From Clarkia xantiana subsp. parviflora (Eukaryota > Streptophyta > Magnoliopsida > Myrtales > Onagraceae), in assembly GCA_036873135.1 (NCBI GenBank), contig JAPTYO010000008.1:36280819-36344818 (forward strand): a stretch of 64,000 bases of DNA, given 5' to 3'. Positions within the stretch are counted from its first letter, which is position 1. Every line of letters starts with the position of its first letter. The position numbers were made by a program, and so were the translations under genes. Shown piece by piece: positions 55,340-64,000 of this stretch. The notes under the pieces are model-generated. The model did not search any database. It was not told the origin of the DNA and was given only the letters and a program-made list of their open reading frames with translations.

Positions 55340-55960
55340 CTCAGTTGCAATTCTTTCGTTTACAAAATGTATCTTTCAAATATCAAAATGTTGTCATAGA
55401 TACATTCCATTTCCAGACCCTACACAATCCAAGCAATTTTACATGCTTTTCAAATATGTCCATGCGTAGTGGTTTAGTTAATGGGTCCGTTACCAAGTTA
55501 TTGGTGGACAAGTATTCCATAGTGATTATATTGTCTACTACTATTGAAATTTATCATGAAATTATTTCATATCAAAGTGTCTGGTCCTACTATGGTACTT
55601 CGGATTCTTAGCTGCCGCAATGGCTACTTAACTGTTAGAGAAGACCTTTACAGGTTTATTCTTGACATCGCCACAAAGCAGCGCAGTTAGAATCCTTTTA
55701 AGCCAGACCGCTTTATGTGCATTCTTAGAGAGAGCTACGAATTCTGATTTTATCATAGACTGCGCGACTCATACTTTCTTCATACTCGTCCATGAAATGG
55801 CGGCATTAGCAAGGAGGAATGCTCCTCCTGTGGTGGACTTACGATCATCTGGATCGCCACCACGGTCGGCGTCAATGTAATCGGTCAATTCTAACTTCCT
55901 GCCCTCATAGCACAGTTCGTAGTCGGCGGTGCCTTTTCGGATAACGAGTTCCTCATTTTA
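55340..55960 (-). pseudogene. Copia RNase H, broken
   Basis: - strand text DRGGDPDDRKSTTGGAFLL, AISWTSMKK, SEFVALSKNAHKAVWLKRIL, SRTRHFDMK and, after frame changes, STNNLVTDPLTKPLRMDIF. These are standard Ty1/copia RNase H and C-terminal motifs. Several in-frame stops (after MKKV, after FSNS). Confidence 0.8.
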
Positions 55961-56096
55961 TAGTCTTTATATGTTGATGACCATGATCTGATAGGAAACC
56001 TGCTACTAGGCCTACGGCGTAACAGATATCCGGACGGGTGCGTTACATGCAGTAGAACAAACTACCAACCATGCTAAAACATCCTGCACCCTTTAT

Positions 56097-56935
56097 CTAT
56101 TCACGCTCTGCCAGGTTCTTTGGGGCCGTCACGTTCTGATAGTTCGCACCCAAACAACATTGGCGTTTCCACGGATTTTGGCATCCTGTAGTCTGAATCC
56201 TTTTCAACAGCTTGTTAATATAGGCTTCTTGAGACAGACACAATTTCCGGGTAGGCCGATCTCTAGCAATTTTAATGCCCAAGATGTACGTGGCCTTTCC
56301 CATGTCTTTCATCTCAAATACAGATGCCAACCAGGACTTTGACTTATTCATTAATCTTATGTCATTTACAGAAATAAGTATGTCATCCACGCGTAAGGTT
56401 AAGATGACATACTCAGACCCGGAGGTCTTATAATACACGCACGGATTCTCATGAAGATTCACAAATCCGTTTCCTACGATTTCCTTGTGGAATTTGTGGT
56501 ACCATTGCCCGAGACGACTGTTCAAGACCGTAGATGGACCTATGGAGTTAACAAACTTTAACGTTCGTTACCAGGAGTAATAAAACCCTCTGGTTACTCC
56601 ATGTAGATATCTTCATCCAAGTTTCCGAGGAGGAATGCGGTCTTTATACTCCATTTGGTGAGGTTCGTAATCGAAACCTGCAACCAGGACCATGAATGAC
56701 ACTGAACCGTAGTTTTACGCACAGGTGTTGAGTATGTTTTGTCAAAGTCCACTCCGTGAAGTTAGGTGTAGCTTTTCGCAATGAGTCGAGCTGTGTATCG
56801 CTCGACCATTTCCATCAGTGGTGAGCCTTCTTTCAGGACTCACCTTATCCTTATGCCATTGTGGTTAGCATGTAAATAAACTATTGACTTTAATGGCTTT
56901 CATTTAGGCGATCTCTCTCATTTATTATTTATTCC
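56097..56935 (-). pseudogene. Copia reverse transcriptase, broken
   Basis: - strand: ARLIAKSYT, stop, LHGVDFDKTYSTPV, then SIKTAFLLGNLDEDIYMEQP, GFVNLHENPCVYYK and LRVDDILISVNDIRLMN. The catalytic YVDD is RVDD here. One 142-codon open stretch (56525-56097) covers the C-terminal half; the rest has stops and shifts. Confidence 0.82.
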
Positions 56936-58836
56936 ATTTCTCCACTTGAGGTCTTTCCAATGCACGTCGACTGTCGATAGAGTGAGGTTATCACTCTTCC
57001 AGATGGGATAAATCTTTGGAGAAGTTTGATGCCTTTGACTTTCGTCTAGGCTTGATCATCCTGTCTTTGAGTCTTAATATTTCTCCCACTCGGAATAATG
57101 CCTCTTATCAGAGCATTTATTCCAATTGGAATCAGTTCTCCCACTCGAGACAACGCTTCTCATCGGAGCATCACTTCTATTGGGTACAAGAGGAGTCCTT
57201 TAACCATAACCGAAAATTTTCCTTGTACGACTTCTTGGTCTTAGAATTTTATTTCCAAGTTTGTCGGATCACTCCCACTGGGAACAATGGGCAGTAGAGG
57301 TAGTTGTGGCATCCTTTGTTTAGCATTATGATAATCAGGTTCTACTTGATTTTTCCAAACAGCAACACTGATTACTTGTGGTAGGTGTTTAGACCTCCCA
57401 CTGGATTTATTATGAAAAATGTTTCCATTATAACTTACCATGTCATTCACATGAGTTGCTGGTTCAAATCTCTCCCACTCGAATTAAGTGGGACCTGATG
57501 TCAGTAATATCCTCTTCTGTCTGATTAAGACTCATGTTTATGCATCAGAAAATTCGTCCTCAAGTATGTAATGTCACATGTTCGACCACGGTACCGTCTC
57601 TTTTAAGCTGTAAACATGTATTTTCAAGGAGTAGTTACATACTCTTGTCATAAATACGTGTTTAATGCGAAAATTGATGTCGCACGATGACATGAGTAGC
57701 TCATTATCATTCTTCAACTTTTATGGCGGCGTGTCTTACCGATTATAATGGGACATAGTTTTACATAAGTGTGAATCATTTTCTCATCATCCCATAGGGA
57801 ACGTGTGAAGAAATGACTACAACATTTATGTTTACAAACTATGCTTATAGAAGTGTGTTATTTGATTTGATGCTTAGCCTGAATTATCGTTCAAGGCGTA
57901 CGGAAGGAAAATCGTTTAACCGATTTAATCCTTCTTTGTTTGCTAACTTATTTCAGAGATTTTATCCCATCTCCGAACTGACCATTTCAGGTTTTCATCT
58001 TATGCGTCAGTTGATACTTTTACAAGGTCGTAGTAACTTTCGAAGCCTACTTCTTACCGATGTAAATGTTATCAATAAGTTGTCTCCGAAGGAATGCAAA
58101 CGAAAATTCAGCACATCATCATTTATACACTTCATTATTAAACTCGTACATTGAAACGATGTGTTCCGTCTTTCGAGGTCTACTTGTGTGTTAGCGCTAT
58201 TATACGAAGGTTTAACCTTAGGTTAAATCGTTTCATTTCTGAATTTAATTTAATTTAATCCAATCGGTTTCGCATATGATCATCATTACATTTTATTTCA
58301 TTCAATGGAGTACTAATAATAAAGAAAGAGTTACATTATTCGATCTAGCTACGTAATCGATGGGTTTATACAGTTCTTGGTTGTCCTGACTGAGATGACG
58401 GAGTACGTGAATCATTTCGTTTCATGCATCCACTTTTACCTGGCCGAAATTTCGTTTCGGATCGATCCCTCTTAACCGGGTCGATTAATTTTGACAAGTA
58501 GATCACATTTCGAATCGAACGGAAGCTACTTTATTCAATAAATCCGAATTTTGAAATAGGCAAAATTTTAGTAACTCAAATGAACGATAAATGACAATGA
58601 TAGGGTTCTTGATCTGAAGATCACGTACTCGATCCATGATTGTCGCATAGATAGTCGAGAACTTTAAATCATGTTGAACATCACATCTGATTAATTCACG
58701 AGTGAATTATTTCAAATGATCTATGTCTGTATAAAATGTTTTACAGCTTCATACACATGACCTACGTGGCGTACTAGAGACGCACTTTATCAACATGGTT
58801 TAACCCAACAGATTATCGTTTAAGACCTTTATGCTA
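56936..58836. other. Non-coding, no gene recognised
   Basis: Expected place for copia integrase and gag, but no motif is found on either strand. It contains five spaced copies of a TCTCCCACTCG-like motif between about 57085 and 57480. The short open frames are not supported. Confidence 0.45.
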
Positions 58837-59554
58837 TGTTGGATCACGGTTGGAACTCCGGCACGGTCTTGACGGAGATCCGAACTCCTTCGCTCCACGT
58901 AATCCTGCAAGAAGGGATAGACCAGGCGGTGACCCAGAATCCCTCTCCGATGCTTAAATGAGTGTCTCGAATAAACTGGCAAGCAAGAGTCTCAAAGAGT
59001 GTATATCAAAAACGTATGTGATATGAGGTAACTGCTGCCCTTTCATAGGCGAAGAGCTACCTCAGTTACCTAGTGAACCGCTGGGGCGGTTAGCCCACGT
59101 TCCGCGTATCTCGGCCATGATCCCGCCTATCTCGGCCATGATCTCACCTATCTCGACCACGCTCCGTGTATCTCGGCCATGATCCCGCCTATCTCGGCCA
59201 TAATCTCGCCTATCTTGGTTACGCTCCGCGTATCTCGGCCTCAACCTCTGATAGCAAGTCCCGACCAATATCGGGGACTCCAGAGTTATCTCATTGTGTC
59301 ACCGCTCGGGGCCCCTCGTCATCGTGACAGGGCCAATATTCTCAGGGATTCATCATCGGGGCCTACTTAGAGGCATCTCATCGGGAGCGCCTAGCTCGCC
59401 TATCGGGACCGACTCTGTCGGGACCTTTCACCATCGGGACTCCTCTCATCGGGACCCTTCGCATTAGTCTCCTTGACCTCTTTTTAGGGCCCAGTGGGCC
59501 TATTCACCGTTTCCTCGCCGTTAAAGGGCCTAACGGCCATAGCGAAACCCATCA
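58837..59554 (-). repeat. 3' LTR of element G
   Basis: 718 bp like both B LTRs but clearly diverged from them. U3 repeats 59098-59241. The TATA box is damaged (TATGAAAG on the - strand near 59045-59037) although the flanking inverted repeat (59023-59061) remains. Confidence 0.9.
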
Positions 59555-59566
59555 TTTGCCCCCAAG
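59555..59566 (-). other. Polypurine tract of G
   Basis: CTTGGGGGCAAA on the - strand, abutting TGATGGG. Confidence 0.8.
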
Positions 59567-60090
59567 ACATGAGGGACTTACAATTCGTCGTGTCTTTCAA
59601 CTCCTGACCTCCCGACCTTCGAGTCGGGGACCTTTCCCTTGATAACGTCACTTGATACGAATCTTCTCGTTCACGTTTCCTCGATACCTCGAGGATAATC
59701 ACTAAATCCGAGAAGACTCTTCGGTTCCTCAGTCATTAAATGCAGCAGATGACAAAGTGACGTCTTTGGCACCCGTGCCTGATTTTTCGCGCCTGCTTTC
59801 CCTGAAAAAGTGCTTTTCAGGCAGTTTCATCATTACGCCCGTTGCCATTCTGTACGTTTCATCTCAACGGCTCAGATTAAAACGCTTCGACTTCGACGAT
59901 TCAGATTAGAACATCCTTTCGATTGTCCTTTCTCCTATAAAACCCTAACCCTGGGCACTGTTTCTCTTTTACCGTTTCCGTGATTTCGAAAAGCTCTGCA
60001 ACTCTGAGAACTCAAGCTCTTCCTTGGCTTTCTGCTCTCCGATCAACTTTCCGGCGACTTTTCAGATCATCCCCTCCAGTTCGAGTCATC
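59567..60090 (+). promoter_or_regulatory. Promoter and leader of the antisense gene of G
   Basis: TATAAAA at 59936-59942 followed by CCCTAACCCTGGG, as in B. CAACGGCTCAGATTAAAACG and CGACGATTCAGATTAGAAC are the two upstream motifs. Confidence 0.6.
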
Positions 60091-62516
60091 ATGTCTGGTA
60101 AGGATTTCTTCCCTGATGCTTGCATATCTTTTCTTTCATCTTCGATTAGTTCGTTTGCAATTTTCCGAAAAACCCAATGTGCCTTTCCTTGCCATGGCTG
60201 ATTTCAGACAGTGGATCCAGTTCCGAGGGGAGAAAGCCCTTCAATTTCGACTATCGGCGGGGATTCGATTCCCCTTCTGCGGCAACCTGGTTGAGATGTG
60301 CCAACACTACAAGACGCATCCAACAACTTTCTCTCCCCATGCCATCCGCCTATGGAACGCCTTCCAGGTCCTCTGCTTCCGACAGAAGTGGGTTTACAGC
60401 CTCCAACTCTTCAGAACCTTCTACGGGATGAAGTGCAACGAGGCGGGGGGTTGTGCCTTCTACCCTCGGATGCCCAAGTGGAACAGGACGCAACTCGCGC
60501 TGTGCAGCTGGACCAGTGACACCTGGAATGTTGTCAAGGGTCGGGGACTCCTGATCGACACGGGGTCCGATAACCGTGGGTGGAAGAGGAGCTACTTCTT
60601 CATCCAGAACTCTTCAATCCCCTGGCCCCGATGGGAGGTGGAAGCGGACTCTCCTCCCGCTTACCACACCTACTCTGATGAAGACTTCCAGAACCTCGAC
60701 ATAGTCTCTGGGGGTCAACTCTTCGACGGCCCCTCCAATATGGTTCCTTGGGTAACGTTTCTGATCTCTGTTTCCATTTTCTTGCAGCTAAGAAGGTTTC
60801 CGTGCTGACCAATCTCATCCTTAAGCAGGGGGAGACCGACGCTGTCCGCCCCACGCGGATGAGGAAATCAGCCAAGAAAGCTGCTGGTCCGTCGGGATCT
60901 CCCTCCGCAGAGAGGACAAAGCGGAGCCACGTGGAGGTGGACAAACTCTTCGATGTCCAGAATGCTGAAGAAGGTAAAAAGCTCCACTTAGCTATTAAAT
61001 CGTACAGGAAGCAAGTTCCTAAGGATTTGATTCCTTCGACCATGGAGGCTCGCATCAAAGAGGTTAAGCGTGTCCTCCGAGGGGAAACTCCTCGCGTCCT
61101 GAAGGCGGGCTACTACCACTTCCACGGGAAAGATCAATATGTTTCTCGGCGCGTCGTTTGGTGTAAGGGCCCTAACTAACTTCCTGACTATGTTTCTGAA
61201 GCCTCTCGTCCTCTAGGTGCAGGTCACTCGGGGACTTCGTCGGGTGCTGGAGCTTCAGCGGGGGCACCACTTTCTGCAGGGGCACCACCTTTCGGGGCTG
61301 GAGAGACCCCGACCGGCGATCAATTTCGTCAGGTGGAGAATCTGGACTCCTCCGAGGAGACAGATGAGGGCGGCTCCCTGATTCATCGTCGGAGGACGGG
61401 GCTGTCCCCATTGAAACCAACCTCCAAGGGGCTGCCCCCTTCACCTTCTTCACAACAGCGACAAACGTCGCCCATCCATGACTTCACTCCCTCTCCGGCC
61501 CAGGGCGAGTCGGAGGCGCGCCCCTCCACGACTCGAGTCGGTCCTTCCCCTCTCCCCTTCGACGGGAGTTTTTACAAGGCCTACGACCCCGCTCAGAAGG
61601 AGGCTCCCTGGACACCGATCCAAACGCTGCAAGGAGTCCAGCTCCGACAGGGTGACGCATACCCAGAGCTGGCTCCGCATCTGCTGGCAGGCTCAATCCT
61701 GCCCTCTCTGAGGTATCCGATTTCCCTGGATCGGGATGGCATCCGTCGGGATGTCCAAGAAATGTCTATCCGCCAGATAGAGGTAAGACTCTCATTTTCC
61801 TCCTCTTCATCAATAAAGCAGGTTGTTCATATGCTAACCCTTCTTTTCTTCCTTCCTTCGCAGGAGATGGCGGACATCAACCACTGCTTCGGGTACATCT
61901 TCGCCTTCGAGGAGGCCCTGGAGCAGGAGCGGGCAAAGGGGGCTCCTGCGGTCGTAGCCAAACTTGAGGAGGATCTCGCGGCCTCCGAGTCTTCGTGGGG
62001 AAAACTGGCCAAGGAGCAGGCCATCCTCGACCAAAAGACTCGGGACCTCCAAAAGCAGGTTCGTGACTTCGAGGGGCTCCTGAAGCGGATCGGCAAATTG
62101 CTGAGGACAAACTTGTCCATGAGAAGAAGGCTCTGGAGGAGCAAATCGCTGAGGTTCCTGCGCAGCTGGTCGCGGCTGAGACCAAGGGCCGGGAAGATTA
62201 TCAGGGGTCCGAGGACTTCCAAGCTGATGCAGTGAAGTTCTGCAGCGCGGAGGTGGAGAACACCCTCTTCAACGCAATCGAGGAACTCCATCTGGAGTAT
62301 GGCGACGCCATCAACTTCGACAAGTCTCCGTCTCTCGCTTCCTTCGCGAAGAAATACTTTGCCCTCTCGAAGGAGAGTGATGAGGGGAACACTCCCGCGG
62401 AGCCTCCAAGTGCTTACGCCCCGATAATCGACCCTCCAGCAGCTGAACCTGTGGAGCCTTCTGCCACAGATCTTGTGGACCCTGCTCCCGCTGACGCCAA
62501 CAAGGACCAAGCCTAA
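60091..62516 (+). pseudogene. Antisense gene of element G, broken
   Basis: Exon 1 60091-60097 (ATGTCTG), intron 60098-60207, exon 2 from 60208, acceptor at 60787-60792, exon 3 to 61782, intron 61783-61863 (GTAAGA...TCGCAG), exon 4 to TAA 62514-62516. Exon 2 has GIRFPFCGNLVEMCQHYK, but about 165 bp before it and about 110 bp later in the exon, both present in B, are deleted. TAA at 61178-61180 stops exon 3, and a deletion near 62090 shifts exon 4. The last part reads SAEVENTLFNAIEELHLEYG. Confidence 0.72.
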
Positions 62517-62639
62517 ATGCTTTATCTTTAGAGTCCTTGTATTTTTTCCTCTTTTTGTAATCCTCGGACCTTTGAGCCCTCCTTAATATCAGACTATCTT
62601 AGTTCCGATTTTCCCTTGCACTTCTCAAAGCGACTTAAC

Positions 62640-63123
62640 TATGCCACTTTAGACATTTCAACACATCACTTAAGACGATTTTAACCACTTGCACCACCTA
62701 AGGCGACTTAATATCGTGCACCACTTAAGGCGACTTTCCAACACTTAGAATAAATCCAAGAACCATGCATCACTTAAGACGACTTAATCTCGTGCACCAC
62801 TTAAGGCGACTTTTCAGCACTTAGAATAAATCCAACAACCATGCATCACTTAAGACGACTTAATCTCGTGCACCACTTAAGGCGACTTTTTCTCGTGCAC
62901 CACTTAAGGCGACTTTTTCTCGTGCACCACTCAAGGCGACTCAACAACACTTAGAATAAATCAAAGAACAATTCTGATCGGAAGCAGCCTCTTTATTTAT
63001 TGATGGCACATAATCTGTTTACATCAAATCAAACGATAAGCAATTTACACCACTTAAGGCGATTTTACATCGGGCACCACTTAAGGCGACTTTTCATCGG
63101 GCACCACTTAAGGCGACTTTTCA
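62640..63123. repeat. Tandem repeats between convergent genes of G
   Basis: CACCACTTAAGGCGACTT units as in B, with longer ~100-bp composite units including AACACTTAGAATAAATCCAA (three times). AATAAA on both strands near 62955-63000. Confidence 0.75.
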
Positions 63124-64000
63124 TTAAGCATGACATTTCTTCAAGTGTTCGCAACTGAAAGAAGGCTTCAATACTCTGCCATCGAGGTCTTCCAACTTGT
63201 ACGCAATTGGAGCTGGCATCCCCACGACCTTATAAGGCCCTTCCCATTTTGGTGACATCTTGTTGATCCGATCCAAAAGGGTAAACTCATTCCGACGCCA
63301 AACTAGCTCTCTGACGAAGAATTGTCGGGACTTAACTCTCCGGTTATAATATATGGCCGTCGCCAAACGCATTCGAGCCTGGACTTCATCGGCTTCCCGC
63401 CTCTTCTCCTCGAGCAAGTCCAAATCCAGACGTCTCATTTCATCATTCGTCAAGGGCTCATAATATCTCATCCGATGGGACACCACAGCTACTTCCACGG
63501 GAGCAACGGCCTCCGTGCCATAAACAAGGCCAAACGGAGTTTCCCCAGTTGATGGTTTGGGTGTCGTTCTAACAGCCCAAAGCACATTTTCCAACTCGTT
63601 CAGCCATTTGCCCTTCAAGGCATAGACCCTCTTCTTCAGGCCATCCATCACGATTTTGTTGGCTGACTCCACCTGGCCATTAGTCTGAGCATGATGGACA
63701 GAGGCTGTCCGATGCTCGATGTTCAACTCCTCCAGATACTCCTTCACTTGAGCCCCGTTAAACGGTGGACCATTATCACTGATCACCACCATAGGAATCC
63801 CGTATCTGGATACAATATGGGTCTGGAGAAACTTGACAATTTGGTTCCCCGTCGTCTTGGCCAATGCCTTAGCTTCTGTCCATTTCGAAAAATAATCGAT
63901 AGCCACAAGCAAATACTTACACTGACCTTGTGCCTGTGGGAGAGGTCCCACCAAGTCGATGCCCCACTACGCGAAGGGCCAAGCACTCTTATTGGACGTC
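63124..64000 (-). pseudogene. Integrase of element G, partial
   Basis: Open from 63954 to 63124, with TAG at 63967-63969 just upstream (Gln in B). Motifs: GIDLVG, ISDNGPPFNG, GQVESANK with the catalytic Glu kept, and a C-terminal region ending EHLKKCHA. Apart from the TAG this stretch is uninterrupted. The zinc region lies beyond the window. Confidence 0.85.

Larger units (their letters stand above)
53737..58836 (-). mobile_element. Decayed Ty1/copia element I
   Basis: On the - strand, from right to left: RT (about 56930-56100), RNase H (about 55960-55340), non-coding 3' region, polypurine tract 54294-54306, 3' LTR to about 53737. gag and integrase are not recognised. The right portion (57000-58836) is non-coding and assigned here only by position; it ends at element G. 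Confidence 0.6.
58837..64000 (-). mobile_element. Element G: second B-family element, cut by the window end
   Basis: Starts at a 718-bp 3' LTR, then polypurine tract, antisense gene (+ strand), tandem repeats and integrase (- strand), running off the window. The left target sequence is TGCTA (58832-58836); its partner lies outside. Confidence 0.9.

Noticed and set aside
54806..58982. Short frames in the copia region other than RT and RNase H
   Set aside because: No motif, no conservation visible, and the region is decayed.

Overview
The window is transposable-element DNA from a plant nuclear genome, almost certainly a flowering plant. It holds Ty3/gypsy elements of the Tat lineage (gag-pol with YVDDMLVKS-type reverse transcriptase and a second RNase H), one decayed Ty1/copia element, one non-coding LTR element and one solo LTR. 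I recognise no intact host gene, tRNA, rRNA or CRISPR array. Nearly every coding region carries stops, frameshifts or deletions, so this is a nest of dead elements inserted into one another.

Layout. Element A (630-46588, + strand) is the oldest layer: its LTRs are visibly diverged and it is bounded by CCGAT/CCGAC. It keeps gag, protease and pieces of an antisense gene but has no recognisable RT or integrase. Element B (4737-15637, - strand; two 718-bp LTRs, perfect CCAAG target duplication) sits inside A. A non-coding element E (about 17906-43867, - strand) interrupts the antisense gene of A. The left LTR of E is interrupted by a head-to-tail array of a second Tat family (18191-40419, + strand: LTR-C-LTR-D-LTR-partial gag). 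The array ends in a deletion junction with E. To the right of A lie flanking DNA with a small pseudogene (47049-47364), a decayed Tat element F (about 48180-53736) that contains a solo LTR (50803-51582, TSD CCGAC), copia remains on the - strand (53737-58836), and a second member of the B family, G (58837 to window end, - strand).

Shared architecture. In the recognisable Tat elements, gag-pol runs toward a second, oppositely oriented gene located between pol and the 3' LTR. In B, C, D and G this antisense gene has its own TATA box, a seven-base first coding exon (ATGTCTG or ATGTATG), an intron near the start and an intron of 78-82 bp before a coiled-coil last exon (83 bp in F). Its central domain resembles the plant 'putative gypsy type transposon' family. 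The two genes converge on a block of tandem repeats. In B, C, D and G that block includes a conserved segment with AATAAA on both strands. In several LTR families the promoter TATA box sits at the centre of an inverted repeat.

Limits. Family names rest on motif recognition by eye. LTR identities are hand counts. Splice sites are inferred from GT/AG signals and comparison between copies. No database search was run. Antisense genes are already known in Tat-lineage elements, so the candidates for novelty are the details: the TATA-centred inverted repeats, the shared repeat core between convergent genes, the 99-bp array of F and the tandem array of co-defective copies.
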